NCBI RefSeq assembly: GCF_002192695.1
Contig: NZ_MTLG01000075.1
Span: 372,001-436,000 of the forward strand
Length of the DNA stretch: 64,000 nt
Reading direction: 5' to 3'
Source of the DNA: Achromobacter xylosoxidans
GTDB taxonomy: Bacteria; Pseudomonadota; Gammaproteobacteria; Burkholderiales; Burkholderiaceae_B
The position numbers and the translations under genes were made by a program. Under the pieces are notes generated by a model, which was not told the DNA's origin, searched no databases, and saw only the letters and a program-made list of their open reading frames with translations. Every line of letters begins with the position of its first letter. The first letter of the stretch is position 1. Below, piece after piece: positions 26,191 through 35,849 of the stretch.

Positions 26191-26224
26191 ACAACGGCCG
26201 CGTCATTGCTGACACGGCCGTTGT
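26191..26224. terminator. Terminator between the C45-type gene and oplA
   Basis: ACAACGGCCG-c-GTCA and TGAC-a-CGGCCGTTGT form a long stem with a 4-nt loop and one mismatch, followed by TTTCATT on the plus side. It separates two convergent genes. Confidence 0.7.
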
Positions 26225-26239
26225 TTCATTGCCAGTCGG

Positions 26240-29200
26240 TCAGGCCTGGCCGTAGCCCCCGCCTCCGGGAGTTTCAACCACGAAGATGTCGCCCGGCTGC
26301 AGCTGGGCGCTATCCTGCGGGCCCAACTCCTGGACCGAACCGTCGGCGCGTTCGACCGAGTTGCGGCCCATGGCGCCGGGCTGCCCGCCCGCCAGGCCGA
26401 ACGGCGCGTACAGGCGGTTGTTCGACAGGATGGCCGCGGTCATGTCCTCCAGGAAGCGGATACGGCGCACGCCGCCCTCCCCACCCGGATACCGGCCGGC
26501 GCCGCCCGAACCCTTGCGGATCTCGTAGGATTCCAGGCGCACCGGGAAACGGAACTCCAGCACTTCAGGATCCGTCAGCCGCGAGTTGGTCATGTGGGCC
26601 TGCACCAGCGAAGTCCCCGCAAAACCTTCGTCATGGGGACCGGCCTTATCGATGCGCACCGGGCCTGCACCCGTGCCGCCCGAGATCGTCTCGTAGTACT
26701 GATGACGCGCGTTGCCGAACGTGAAGTTGTTCATCGTGCCCTGGCTTGCGGCCAGCACGCCCAGCGCGCCATACAGCGCGTTGACGATGCACATGGACGT
26801 TTCCACGTTGCCCGCCACCACCGAGGCCGGCGGATTCGGGCGCAGCATCGAGCCTTCCGGCAGGATGATGGACAGCGGCACGAGGCAGCCGTCGTTCAGC
26901 GGAATATCGTCATTGACCAGCGTGCGGAACACGTACAGCACCGCCGCCACGGCGATGGCGCCCGGCGCGTTGAAGTTGTTGTCCAGCTGGTTGGACGTGC
27001 CGGTGAAGTCCACCACGGCGCTGCGCGCCGCGGTATCCACCTTCACGGCCACTCGGATGACCGCGCCGTTGTCCAGCGGGTACTCATAGCTGCCGTCCTT
27101 CAGCACCGAGATCACGCGGCGCACCGCTTCCTCGGCGTTGTCCTGCACGTGCCCCATATAGGCGCGCACCACGTCCAGGCCGAAGTGGTCGCACATGCGC
27201 AGCAACTCCTGCACGCCCTTCTCGTTGGCGGCGATCTGCGCGTGCATGTCGGCGATGTTCTGGTCCGGATTGCGCGCCGGCCAGCGGCCGGAGCCCAGGA
27301 TGCCGCGCGCGGCGGCCTCGCGGAATTCGCCGCCCTTCACCAGCTGGAAGTTGGTGAAGAGCACACCCTCGTCTTCCACCGTCTTGGAATCCGGCGGCAT
27401 GGAGCCCGGCGTGGTGCCGCCAATGTCGGCATGGTGGCCGCGCGAACCGACGTAGAACAGGATCTCGCGCCCTTCGCGGTCGAACACCGGGGTGATGACC
27501 GTGACGTCGGGCAAGTGCGTGCCGCCGTGGTAGGGATCGTTCACCACATAGGCGTCGCCAGGCTGCATGTTGCCGGCGTTGGCGTACATGACCGTGCGCA
27601 CGGACTCGCCCATGGAACCCAGGTGCACCGGCATGTGCGGGGCATTGGCGATCAGGCGGGCCTGGGCATCGAAGATCGCGCAGGAAAAGTCCAGACGCTC
27701 CTTGATGTTGACCGAATAGGCCGTGTTCTGCAGCCGGTAGCCCATCTGCTCGGCGATCGACATGAAGAGGTTGTTGAAGACCTCCAGCATGACCGGATCG
27801 GCCTGCGTGCCAATGGCGCGGCGTTCCGGACGCGCTTCGACGCGGCGGATCACGAAGTGGTCCTGCGCCGTCAGTTCCGCCTGCCAGCCGGCCTCGACCA
27901 CCGTGGTCTGGTTGGGCTCGGAAATGATGGCGGGACCCGCCACCACGTCGCCGCCCGCCATGTCCTCGCGCACATACAGAGGCGTGTCGCGCCAGGCGCC
28001 GCCGCTATACATGCTGACGACGCGGCTGGGTGCCAGCGCGCCGTCGCGCACCCGCGCCGTGGACGCTTCGCCCACGCGTTCGCCGCCACCCGTGGCTTCG
28101 ACGGAGATGGTTTCCACCACCAGTTCGCGGTTGGGCATCAGGAAGGAATAGCGCAGGCGGTAGGCCGCTTCGAATTCCTTGCGCGCCTGCTCCAGGTCGG
28201 TGTACGCCACTTCCAGCGAGGTATCCGTGCCGCGGTACTTCAGGTGCAGGCGGCGCTGCACGCTGATGTCGCTTTCGGCCACGTGCTGGCGGCGCAGTTC
28301 GCCGACCGCTTGCCCGGCCAATTCGTCGAGTTCGCCCTTCAACGCCTGCATCAGTTCGGCATCGAGAACCTTCTCGACCGTCTTCTGGCGCATGTCGGTC
28401 TGGTCGGCCAGGCCCATGCCGTAAGCCGACAGCACGCCGCCCAGCGGATGCGCGAACACCGTGGTCATGCCCAGCGCATCGGCGACCAGGCAGGCGTGTT
28501 GCCCGCCCGCGCCGCCGAACACGGTCAGCGCGTACTCGGTCACGTCGTGGCCGCGCTGCACCGAGATGCGCTTGATGGCCTCGGCCATGTTGCCCACGGC
28601 GATCTCGAGAAAGCCCTCGGCTAGCTGTTCGGGCGTCATCTCGCGGCCAGTGGCGGCGCGCACTTCGTCGGACATCGCCGTGAAGCGCGCCACGACCGCG
28701 TCGCGATCCAAAGGCTCATTGGCTTCGGGACCGAAGACCTTGGGGAAGAAGTCGGGCTGGATCTTGCCCAGGAGGACGTTGCAGTCCGTCACGGCCAGCG
28801 GGCCGCCGCGGCGATAGCAGGCCGGACCCGGATTGGCGCCGGCGGAATCCGGCCCCACGCGCAGGCGCGCGCCGTCGAAATGCAGGATCGAACCGCCGCC
28901 CGCCGCCACCGTGTGGATGCTCATCATGGGCGCGCGCATGCGCACGCCGGCCACCTGGGTCTCGAATTCCCGTTCGAACTCCCCGGCATAGTGCGAGACG
29001 TCGGTGGACGTGCCGCCCATGTCGAAGCCGATGACCTTGGGAAAGCCCGCGATCTCGCTGGTGCGCACCATGCCGACAATGCCGCCGGCAGGACCCGACA
29101 GGATGGCGTCCTTGCCGCGGAAGCGGTGCGCGTCCGTCAGGCCGCCGCTCGATTGCATGAACATGAGGCGGATGCCCGGCAGCTCGCCGGCCACCTGGTC

Positions 29201-29863
29201 CACGTAGCGCATCAGGATGGGAGACAGGTAGGCGTCGACCACCGTGGTGTCGCCGCGCGACACGAACTTGATCAGCGGACTGACCTCGTGCGAGGCCGAC
29301 ACCTGCGGGAAGCCCACTTCACGCGCGATGCGGGCGGCGATGCGCTCGTGCTCCGGCGCGTGCCAGGCATGCATGAAGACGACGGCGACCGCGCGGATGC
29401 CGCTGTCGTAGGCGCCCTGCATGGCCGCGCGCAGCGCTTCCTGATCCAGCTCGCGGATCACCTCGCCGTCGGCGGCCACGCGCTCATCGGCTTCCACCAC
29501 GGATTCGTAAAGCATCTCGGGCAAGACGACGTTGCGGTCGAACAGGCGCGGACGGTTCTGGTAGGCAATGCGCAGGCCGTCGCGGAATCCTTTCGTCGTG
29601 ACCAACAAGGTGCGCTCGCCCTTGCGTTCCAGCAAGGCGTTGGTGGCCACCGTGGTGCCCATCTTCACGCATTCGACCTGATCGGCGGGCACGGGCTGGC
29701 CGGGCGCGATGCCCAGCAGCTTGCGGATGCCGGCCACGGCCGCGTCGCGGTACTGCTCGGGGTTTTCCGAGAGCATCTTTGCCGTGGTGGTGGTGCCGTC
29801 GGGACGCCGCGCCACGATGTCGGTGAAGGTGCCCCCACGATCAATCCAGAATTGCCACTTCAT
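26240..29863 (-). CDS. oplA: 5-oxoprolinase / hydantoinase A-B fusion
   Basis: This large cytoplasmic ATP-dependent amidohydrolase of 1207 residues is full length for OplA. It is predicted to open 5-oxoproline (pyroglutamate) to glutamate. The N-terminal half is HyuA-like, with the ATP-binding [11 protein letters not shown] at residues 8-18 and [16 protein letters not shown]. The C-terminal half is HyuB-like, with [22 protein letters not shown] and [10 protein letters not shown]. Hydantoinase activity on another cyclic imide cannot be excluded. The ATG at 29863 follows AAGGAC. A winged-helix regulator gene lies 62 bp upstream on the same strand. Confidence 0.9.
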   Translation of the reverse strand: MKWQFWIDRGGTFTDIVARRPDGTTTTAKMLSENPEQYRDAAVAGIRKLLGIAPGQPVPADQVECVKMGTTVATNALLERKGERTLLVTTKGFRDGLRIAYQNRPRLFDRNVVLPEMLYESVVEADERVAADGEVIRELDQEALRAAMQGAYDSGIRAVAVVFMHAWHAPEHERIAARIAREVGFPQVSASHEVSPLIKFVSRGDTTVVDAYLSPILMRYVDQVAGELPGIRLMFMQSSGGLTDAHRFRGKDAILSGPAGGIVGMVRTSEIAGFPKVIGFDMGGTSTDVSHYAGEFEREFETQVAGVRMRAPMMSIHTVAAGGGSILHFDGARLRVGPDSAGANPGPACYRRGGPLAVTDCNVLLGKIQPDFFPKVFGPEANEPLDRDAVVARFTAMSDEVRAATGREMTPEQLAEGFLEIAVGNMAEAIKRISVQRGHDVTEYALTVFGGAGGQHACLVADALGMTTVFAHPLGGVLSAYGMGLADQTDMRQKTVEKVLDAELMQALKGELDELAGQAVGELRRQHVAESDISVQRRLHLKYRGTDTSLEVAYTDLEQARKEFEAAYRLRYSFLMPNRELVVETISVEATGGGERVGEASTARVRDGALAPSRVVSMYSGGAWRDTPLYVREDMAGGDVVAGPAIISEPNQTTVVEAGWQAELTAQDHFVIRRVEARPERRAIGTQADPVMLEVFNNLFMSIAEQMGYRLQNTAYSVNIKERLDFSCAIFDAQARLIANAPHMPVHLGSMGESVRTVMYANAGNMQPGDAYVVNDPYHGGTHLPDVTVITPVFDREGREILFYVGSRGHHADIGGTTPGSMPPDSKTVEDEGVLFTNFQLVKGGEFREAAARGILGSGRWPARNPDQNIADMHAQIAANEKGVQELLRMCDHFGLDVVRAYMGHVQDNAEEAVRRVISVLKDGSYEYPLDNGAVIRVAVKVDTAARSAVVDFTGTSNQLDNNFNAPGAIAVAAVLYVFRTLVNDDIPLNDGCLVPLSIILPEGSMLRPNPPASVVAGNVETSMCIVNALYGALGVLAASQGTMNNFTFGNARHQYYETISGGTGAGPVRIDKAGPHDEGFAGTSLVQAHMTNSRLTDPEVLEFRFPVRLESYEIRKGSGGAGRYPGGEGGVRRIRFLEDMTAAILSNNRLYAPFGLAGGQPGAMGRNSVERADGSVQELGPQDSAQLQPGDIFVVETPGGGGYGQA

Positions 29864-29925
29864 AGCTGTCCTTGCAAACAAAGGGTCGCCGCGGCGCCTG
29901 CGGCCGCGCGCGGATGAACGAAAAA

Positions 29926-30435
29926 TCAGAGAGAGGTCGCCGCGCGGGCCGCCTGGTCATACAGGCCGGACAGCGCGCGCAGCGTGTGCGCCAATTGGCG
30001 GCTGTAGTCCAGCCCGCCGCCGCCCGGCGCGTCCAGGCCGGCGGTCAGGCATTGCTCGCGGACCTCGGCGTAGCGCTTGAGAATGGCGGCGCCTTCCGGG
30101 GTTACGCTGTAGAACACTTCCTTGCTGCTGCGCTCGCCCTTGACCACGCCCAGGCGGTCCAGTTTCTTCAGCGCGTAGCTGACAATGTGCGTGTCTTCGA
30201 CATTCAGCGTGAAGCAGATGTCCGCCAGCTTCTTGGGCCGTTCGCGGTGATAGACGTGATGGAACACCATCACGTCCGTGGGCGTCAGGTCGGGCAGTCC
30301 GGCAGCGGCCATGCAGCGCACGGTCCAGCGGTCGAAGGCGTGGCTGGCGATCATCAGGCCGAATTCCACTTCGGAGAGATCGGGCGCGCTGCCGCCGGCC
30401 AGATGGGCCGACGATGCAATCAAAGTGGGGGTCAT
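29926..30435 (-). CDS. Winged-helix (MarR-like) transcriptional regulator
   Basis: This 169-residue DNA-binding protein has a winged helix-turn-helix at about residues 45-115 ([28 protein letters not shown], then the recognition region and the wing [21 protein letters not shown]). It resembles bacterial proteins annotated as predicted transcription regulators with MarR-like folds. It lies directly upstream of oplA on the same strand with 62 bp between, so it may regulate oplA and be co-transcribed with it. No ligand domain is evident. Confidence 0.78.
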   Translation of the reverse strand: MTPTLIASSAHLAGGSAPDLSEVEFGLMIASHAFDRWTVRCMAAAGLPDLTPTDVMVFHHVYHRERPKKLADICFTLNVEDTHIVSYALKKLDRLGVVKGERSSKEVFYSVTPEGAAILKRYAEVREQCLTAGLDAPGGGGLDYSRQLAHTLRALSGLYDQAARAATSL

Positions 30436-30466
30436 GGAAGCCGCAAGCCGAGTTTATCTGAGCGAA

Positions 30467-30495
30467 ATACTAATAATTTATCTATATTTCATCAA
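30467..30495 (-). promoter_or_regulatory. Candidate promoter of the regulator-oplA unit
   Basis: On the minus strand TTGATG (30495-30490) and TAGTAT (30472-30467) are 17 bp apart in an AT-rich patch 32 bp or more before the regulator ATG. Confidence 0.45.
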
Positions 30496-30518
30496 TAAAA
30501 AACACGAACGAGACGAGC

Positions 30519-30538
30519 AAAACGCCCTCTTTCGAGGG
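30519..30538 (-). terminator. Weak terminator after nudC
   Basis: On the minus strand CCCTC-GAAA-GAGGG forms a short stem with a GNRA tetraloop, followed by CGTTTT. It lies about 36 bp past the nudC stop. Confidence 0.5.
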
Positions 30539-30573
30539 AATACCCCTAGAAAACTACAAGCAAGAAAGCGGGT

Positions 30574-31365
30574 TCAGGGCGCCGACCAGCCCATGGGCAG
30601 GTTCGCCCGGATCAGCCAGCCCGCAATGGAAATCCGCGGCGCGATCTCGGGCATGGGATCGCCAGGACCGAACCAGCGCGCATCGGCGATCTCGTCTTCC
30701 TGGACGCGGATGTCGCCGGACACGTAGTCGGCCGTGAACGCGACCATGAGCGAATGCGGGAACGGCCAGGACTGGCTGCCGAAATACTGCAGGTTGCCGA
30801 CCTTCAGCCCGACTTCCTCGTGGACCTCGCGATGGATGGTCTGTTCGATGCTTTCGCCGGGTTCGACGAAACCGGCCAGCGCCGTGTAGCGCGAGGTGGC
30901 CGTGGTGGTATGGCGCGCCAGCAGGATGCTGTCGCCCTTGCGGATCAGCACCATCATGGCGGGCGAAATGCGCGGATAGGCCGAAAAACCGCAGGACGGG
31001 CAGCGTAGGCAGAACTCGGTGGGCACGCGCTCTGCCGGCGTGCCGCAGACGCCACAGAACCGGTGCGTGCGCGCCCATTCGGCGATCTGGTAGGCGCGGC
31101 CGGCCAGCGCCATGCGTTCGTCGTCCAGCACGCCGAAAAGCGAACGCAGCTTCCTGAAGGCATAGCCTTGCGGCGGTTCCACGCCGGGCTCCACGTGCAC
31201 GGTGCGGTACGGCGAACCGGGCAGCGCCCAGATCGGCTGCAAGGCCGCGGCCGCCACGCCTATCCGTACGCACAAGGCGGTATCCGGCAACACGGCGGAC
31301 GTCTCTTCAACCAGCAATTCATCACGACGGAAAACGAAATTCACACACGCCTCTGCATCATGCAT
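30574..31365 (-). CDS. nudC: NAD+ diphosphatase / NAD-capped RNA hydrolase NudC
   Basis: NudC hydrolyses NAD(H) to NMN(H) and AMP and removes NAD caps from RNA. The 263-residue protein has the four-cysteine zinc site (CGVCG and CLRCPSCGF) in the middle. The Nudix box GFVEPGESIEQTIHREVHEEVGL follows, then the NudC-specific SQSWPFPHSLMVAF, matching the SQPWPFP(Q/H)S signature that separates NADH pyrophosphatases from other Nudix enzymes. It is divergent from a TRAP transporter operon with 247 bp between them. Confidence 0.93.
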   Translation of the reverse strand: MHDAEACVNFVFRRDELLVEETSAVLPDTALCVRIGVAAAALQPIWALPGSPYRTVHVEPGVEPPQGYAFRKLRSLFGVLDDERMALAGRAYQIAEWARTHRFCGVCGTPAERVPTEFCLRCPSCGFSAYPRISPAMMVLIRKGDSILLARHTTTATSRYTALAGFVEPGESIEQTIHREVHEEVGLKVGNLQYFGSQSWPFPHSLMVAFTADYVSGDIRVQEDEIADARWFGPGDPMPEIAPRISIAGWLIRANLPMGWSAP

Positions 31366-31612
31366 TCGATACGCAATGTTAGAAGAAAAACAGCTGCCGC
31401 ATTGCGTTTGCGCAAAGATTGAACCCTCAATGATCGACGCTGCGCACGCCTGTTAGGAATAACCCGTAAAGACGCGATTTCACGCGCCCTGCCGCCGCAT
31501 AGCAACATAGAATGGCACGGCTTTTCAGCTGCGCGTCATCGGCGCGGCGCACTCTTTCGCAATGCCTATCGGGCACAACCCGGCTTCACCATTCGCAAAG
31601 AAGGACCCACCC

Positions 31613-32587
31613 ATGCACAAGAAAATTTCCCTGCTCGCCGGCAGCATCGTCCTGGCGTTCAGCGCAGGCGCGCAAGCGCAAACCAAATGGGATCTGCCCA
31701 CGGCCTATCCGGCCAGCAACTTCCACGTCGAGAACCTGACCACCTTCGTCAAGGACGTGGACACGCTGTCGGAAGGCAAGCTGAAGATCACGCTGCACAA
31801 CAACGCCTCGCTGTACAAGGCGCCCGAGATCAAGCGCGCGGTGCAAGGCAACCAGGCGCAGATCGGCGAGATCCTGCTGACCAACTTTGCGAACGAAGAT
31901 CCGATCTACGAACTGGACGGCCTGCCCTTCCTGGCCACCGGCTATGACGCGTCGTTCAAGCTCTACCAAGCGCAGAAGCCCTTCCTCGAGAAGAAGCTCA
32001 ATGCGCACGGCATGACGCTGCTGTACGCGGTGGCCTGGCCGCCCCAGGGCATCTTCGCCAACAAGGACATCAAGCAGATCAGCGACATGAAGGGCCTGAA
32101 GTGGCGCGCCTACAGCCCGGTGACGGCCAAGATCGCCGAACTGGTCGGTGCGCAGCCCGTCACGGTGCAACAGGCGGAACTCGCCCAAGCGCTGGCCACC
32201 GGCGTGATCGATTCTTATATGTCCTCGGCGTCCACCGGCTACGACACCAAGACCTACGAGTACATCAAGAAGTTCTACGACACCCAGGCCTGGCTGCCGA
32301 AGAACGCCATCATCGTCAACAAGAAGGCGTTCGACGCGCTTGACCCCGCGACCCAAACCGCGCTGAAGAAGGCCGGCGCGCAGGCCGAGGAACGCGGCTG
32401 GAAGCTGTCGCAGGAAAAGAACAAGTGGTACCAGGCCGAACTGGCCAAGAATGGCATGGAAACCATCCAGCCCACGGTCGAGCTGAAGGAAGGCCTGTCC
32501 GTGATCGGCAAGCGCATGCTGGAAGATTGGCTGAAGAAGGCCGGCGCCGACGGCCAGGCCATGATCGACGCCTACAAGAAGCAGTGA
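31613..32587 (+). CDS. TRAP transporter solute-binding protein (DctP)
   Basis: This periplasmic binding protein of a TRAP importer has 324 residues. Its signal peptide is MHKKISLLAGSIVLAFSAGAQAQ. The mature part begins TKWDLPTAYPASNFHVENL and carries GLKWRAYSP, whose Arg is the usual carboxylate-binding residue of DctP proteins. That supports an organic acid ligand without naming it. The ATG at 31613 follows AAGGA. The small and large membrane subunits follow at 32595 and 33088, making a full TRAP operon that ends in a strong terminator and is followed by a porin. Confidence 0.92.
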   Translation: MHKKISLLAGSIVLAFSAGAQAQTKWDLPTAYPASNFHVENLTTFVKDVDTLSEGKLKITLHNNASLYKAPEIKRAVQGNQAQIGEILLTNFANEDPIYELDGLPFLATGYDASFKLYQAQKPFLEKKLNAHGMTLLYAVAWPPQGIFANKDIKQISDMKGLKWRAYSPVTAKIAELVGAQPVTVQQAELAQALATGVIDSYMSSASTGYDTKTYEYIKKFYDTQAWLPKNAIIVNKKAFDALDPATQTALKKAGAQAEERGWKLSQEKNKWYQAELAKNGMETIQPTVELKEGLSVIGKRMLEDWLKKAGADGQAMIDAYKKQ

Positions 32588-32594
32588 TATTTCC

Positions 32595-33095
32595 ATGCGC
32601 CGCTTTTTAGATGGTCTTTACGGCGCGGCCGGCCTCTTGGCCGGCCTGTGCACGATCGGCGTCCTGGTGTCGGTGCTGGCCGCGATCATCGCGCGCCAGC
32701 TCAGCATGAACATACCCGGCACGGACGCCTACGCCGGGTACTTCATGGCCGCCGCCGGTTTCCTCGCGTTGGCCAGCACGTTCAAGCACGGCGAACACAT
32801 CCGCGTGACGCTGTTGCTCAATTCGCTCAAGCCCGCCGCGGGCCGCAGGCTGGATATCTTCGCCCTGGCTGCCGGCTGCCTGCTGGCCAGCGCCTTCGCG
32901 TTCTTCAGCGTCAAGCTGACCTACGACTCCTGGCAGTTCAACGACATATCCACGTCCAACGACGCCACGCCGCTCTGGATTCCCCAGCTCAGCATGGCCG
33001 TGGGCACGGTGCTGTTCCTGGTCGCCCTGATCGACGAGCTGATCCGACGCTCACGCGGCCTGGCCGCCGCTTCTTCGCAGCAAACCCATGAATGA
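32595..33095 (+). CDS. TRAP transporter small permease (DctQ)
   Basis: This four-helix inner-membrane subunit of 166 residues has the family pattern: a first helix (GLLAGLCTIGVLVSVLAAIIARQ), then GTDAYAGYFMAAAGFLALASTFKHGEHIRVTLLL, the conserved G-E-x-I-R-V segment of DctQ, and two further helices. It starts 7 bp after the dctP stop and overlaps dctM by 8 bp, so the three genes are translated together. DctQ forms the scaffold for DctM. Confidence 0.92.
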   Translation: MRRFLDGLYGAAGLLAGLCTIGVLVSVLAAIIARQLSMNIPGTDAYAGYFMAAAGFLALASTFKHGEHIRVTLLLNSLKPAAGRRLDIFALAAGCLLASAFAFFSVKLTYDSWQFNDISTSNDATPLWIPQLSMAVGTVLFLVALIDELIRRSRGLAAASSQQTHE

Positions 33096-34389
33096 ACTAC
33101 TCGTCATAACCCTATTGGTCATCTCGATCTTCGCGCTGCTGGGCTGCGGCGTCTGGGTCGGCCTGACCCTGGCGGGTACCGCCTGGATCGGCATGGAGAT
33201 CTTCTCCAGCCGCCCCGCGGGCGATGCCATGGCCGTCACGATCTGGGGCGCCTCGTCCAGCTGGACGCTGACCGCCCTGCCGCTGTTTCTGTGGATGGGC
33301 GAAATCCTGTTCCGCACGCGGCTGTCGGAAGACCTGTTCAAGGGCCTCGCCCCCTGGCTCAACCGCCTGCCCGGACGGCTGCTGCATACCAACGTGATCG
33401 GTTGCGCCATCTTCGCGGCGGTCTCGGGCTCGTCCGCGGCGACCTGCGCCACGGTCGGCAAGATGACCATCCCGGAACTGACGCGCCGCGGCTATCCCGA
33501 GGACAAGATCCTGGGCACGCTGTCGGGCGCCGGCACGCTGGGCCTGCTGATTCCGCCTTCCATCATCATGATCGTGTATGGCGTGGCGGCGGACGTGTCC
33601 ATCGCCAAGCTGTTCATCGCGGGCATCGTGCCCGGCATCCTGCTGGCCCTGCTGTTCATGGGTTACATCGCCTGGTGGGCCATCCGCAACCCCGGCCAGG
33701 TGCCGGCAGCCGACCCCGGCCTGTCCCTGATGGAAAAGCTGTCGCGTTCGCGCCACCTGATCCCGGTGATGCTGCTGATCGGCGCGGTGCTGGGCTCCAT
33801 CTACTCTGGCATCGCAACGGCTACGGAAGCGGCGGCGGTCGGCGTGGTGGGCGCCCTGTTCCTCTCCGCGCTGCAGGGGTCGCTGAACCGCTCCACCTTC
33901 ATGCAGTCGCTGCTGGGCGCCACCCGACTGTACTGCATGATTGCGCTGATCCTGGCGGGTGCGCAGTTCCTGACACTGGCGATGGGCTATATCGGCCTGC
34001 CGCGCGCGCTGGCCGAATGGATCGGCGGACTGGGCCTGTCGCAGTTCGGGCTGATCATGGCGTTGATGGTGTTCTTCATCGTCCTGGGCTGCTTCCTGGA
34101 CGGCATTTCCATCGTCGTGCTGACCATGGGCGTGCTACTGCCCACGGTGCAGGCCGCCGGCATCGACCTGATCTGGTTCGGCATCTTCATCGTGTTCGTT
34201 GTAGAAATGGCACAAATCACGCCGCCGGTCGGGTTCAATCTGTTCGTGCTGTCCGGCATGAGCGGGAAAGAGCTGCCCTACATCGCGCGCGCCTCGCTGC
34301 CGATGTTCTTCCTGATGATCCTGGCCGTGCTGCTGCTCTATGCCGTGCCTGGCATAGCGACGTGGCTGCCGCTGCACATGACGCTGTAG
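33088..34389 (+). CDS. TRAP transporter large permease (DctM)
   Basis: This 433-residue sodium-coupled transport subunit has about twelve membrane segments. Family landmarks are ALPLFLWMGEILFRTRLSEDL, AAVSGSSAATCATVGKMTIPEL (sodium and substrate site region), GTLGLLIPPSIIMIVYGV and the C-terminal repeat VEMAQITPPVGFNLFVLSGM. It overlaps the end of dctQ and is followed 17 bp later by an intrinsic terminator. The substrate is probably a carboxylate, judged from the binding protein. Confidence 0.94.
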   Translation: MNELLVITLLVISIFALLGCGVWVGLTLAGTAWIGMEIFSSRPAGDAMAVTIWGASSSWTLTALPLFLWMGEILFRTRLSEDLFKGLAPWLNRLPGRLLHTNVIGCAIFAAVSGSSAATCATVGKMTIPELTRRGYPEDKILGTLSGAGTLGLLIPPSIIMIVYGVAADVSIAKLFIAGIVPGILLALLFMGYIAWWAIRNPGQVPAADPGLSLMEKLSRSRHLIPVMLLIGAVLGSIYSGIATATEAAAVGVVGALFLSALQGSLNRSTFMQSLLGATRLYCMIALILAGAQFLTLAMGYIGLPRALAEWIGGLGLSQFGLIMALMVFFIVLGCFLDGISIVVLTMGVLLPTVQAAGIDLIWFGIFIVFVVEMAQITPPVGFNLFVLSGMSGKELPYIARASLPMFFLMILAVLLLYAVPGIATWLPLHMTL

Positions 34390-34406
34390 GACGGCGTCAC
34401 CCTGAG

Positions 34407-34435
34407 AACCCCGTTCCTGGAGCGGGGTTTTTTTT
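34407..34435 (+). terminator. Intrinsic terminator of the first TRAP operon
   Basis: AACCCCG (34407-34413) and CGGGGTT (34423-34429) form a stem followed by an uninterrupted run of eight Ts (34428-34435). It is the clearest rho-independent terminator in the window. Confidence 0.93.
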
Positions 34436-34721
34436 CGCCATGGCGGGCGCCCTACCCGCTCCCCCTGTTTTGCCATCCTGTAAACCAGGGAAAACTCCAA
34501 AAAACTACAGGTGTTGTTCACGCCCCAGTTTTTCTAGAATTCCCTGGCGCTGATACGTTGCAACATTACGGCGTATATGTGCATATGCGGCCATCGCCCG
34601 GACCCGCGCTTACCAGAAGCGTCGGTGCGAAGGCCCGGCGCCTGACGATCCGCCAGGCGCAACCAGCCGAGCCAAAAGCCCGGCACCACTAAAAATAGCG
34701 CTACCCAGGAGGAGCCCCCGC
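34436..34721. other. Porin upstream region (332-bp gene-free stretch from 34390)
   Basis: No coding frame is supported. It contains a widely spaced inverted repeat, CCAGGGAA (34485-34492) and TTCCCTGG (34540-34547), and an AT-rich patch around 34550-34585. The sequence CAGGAGGAG lies just before the porin ATG as a strong ribosome-binding site. The promoter could not be pinned down. Confidence 0.45.
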
Positions 34722-35792
34722 ATGAAACGCATCACCCTATCCCTCGCCCTTGCAGGCCTGGGCTTGGCCGCCGGCACGGCCCAAGCCGAAACCAGCGTCA
34801 CCCTGTACGGCATCGCCGACGTCAGCATCCGCTACCTGAGCACCAGCGCCGGCAGCGTGGGCGCGGACGGCAGCCGCGTGTCGATGGAGAACGGCGCCAT
34901 TTCCAACAGCCGCTGGGGCCTGCGCGGCTCCGAAGACCTCGGCAACGGCAACCGCGCCTTCTTCCGCCTGGAAAACGGCTTCAACATGCAGAACGGCCGC
35001 GGCTCGGATCCCAGTAAGACCTTCAGCCGCCTGGCCTATATCGGCCTGGACGGCGGCAACATCGGCGCGCTGACCCTGGGTCTGCAGAACACCCCAATGT
35101 TCGACCTGCTGGCCGACTACTTCGACCCGCTGACCGTCGGCAACTACGACCAGAACGCCTGGCTGCCCGCCGCCATGTCGCGCGTACGCACCAACAACAT
35201 GACCAAGTACTCCAACACCATCGGAGACCTGGCTTTCGTGCTGTCCTGGGCCAATGGCGATGACTACAACGACCACAAGGCCGGCCAGCAGTACGGCGCC
35301 AGCCTGCGCTACACCGTCGGCAAGCTGGGCCTGGGCGCTGCCTACCAGCAGACCTACGACGGCACGGATTCCGACCTGCGCCAGCGCGTCTGGAACCTGA
35401 ACGCTTCGTATCAGTTCGAAGCCGCCAAGGTCTTCGCCGGCTACTACAACGGCCGCGACGAAACCGGCTGGGTCAACGCCGTCATGGGCGGCGCCCAGGC
35501 CGCCGGCCTGGACCGCAAGGACAACGGCTACTTCGCCGGCGTGACCTGGCAGGCCACGCCGCGCTGGGCGATCACCGGCGCCGCCTACTACGACCAGAGC
35601 AAGAACGTGGTCGAAGACGGCGACAAGGGCAAGCGCTATGCGCTGGTCGCCGTGGCCGAGTACTCGCTGTCCAAGCGTTCGCAGATCTACGGCACCGTGG
35701 ACTGGAACAAGGTAAGCGATGCCGCCAGCGGCGAAATCACCGGCAAGAGCAACCAGCTCGGCGCCGCAGTGGGCTTCCGCCACATCTTCTGA
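34722..35792 (+). CDS. Outer-membrane porin (Gram-negative type, Burkholderiales)
   Basis: This general-diffusion porin has 356 residues. A signal peptide (MKRITLSLALAGLGLAAGTAQA) is followed by ETSVTLYGIADVSIRYL, the usual first strand. The conserved motif SRWGLRGSEDLGNGNRAFFRLE follows, and the protein ends in phenylalanine (AVGFRHIF), the outer-membrane assembly signal. Alternating strands suggest a 16-strand trimeric barrel. It has its own strong ribosome-binding site and probably its own promoter. Its position after a TRAP operon may reflect joint use, but the terminator between them argues against co-transcription. Confidence 0.93.
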   Translation: MKRITLSLALAGLGLAAGTAQAETSVTLYGIADVSIRYLSTSAGSVGADGSRVSMENGAISNSRWGLRGSEDLGNGNRAFFRLENGFNMQNGRGSDPSKTFSRLAYIGLDGGNIGALTLGLQNTPMFDLLADYFDPLTVGNYDQNAWLPAAMSRVRTNNMTKYSNTIGDLAFVLSWANGDDYNDHKAGQQYGASLRYTVGKLGLGAAYQQTYDGTDSDLRQRVWNLNASYQFEAAKVFAGYYNGRDETGWVNAVMGGAQAAGLDRKDNGYFAGVTWQATPRWAITGAAYYDQSKNVVEDGDKGKRYALVAVAEYSLSKRSQIYGTVDWNKVSDAASGEITGKSNQLGAAVGFRHIF

Positions 35793-35800
35793 TGACCGCC

Positions 35801-35829
35801 CGCGCCGGACGCCTTGCGCGTCCGGCGCG
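35801..35829. terminator. Hairpin after the porin gene
   Basis: CGCGCCGGACGC and its exact complement form a 12-bp stem with a 5-nt loop, followed by GTTTCGTC. It sits between the convergent porin and livF genes. Confidence 0.6.
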
Positions 35830-35849
35830 GTTTCGTCGCCAGTCCAGAC

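Noticed and set aside
26594..28624. Plus-strand frame of 676 codons opposite oplA
   Set aside because: Shadow of oplA on the other strand, with composition typical of antisense frames in GC-rich DNA.
31513..31530. TGGCACGGCTTTTCA before the first TRAP operon as a sigma-54 promoter
   Set aside because: The GC of the -12 element is missing (CA instead), and that dinucleotide is close to invariant.
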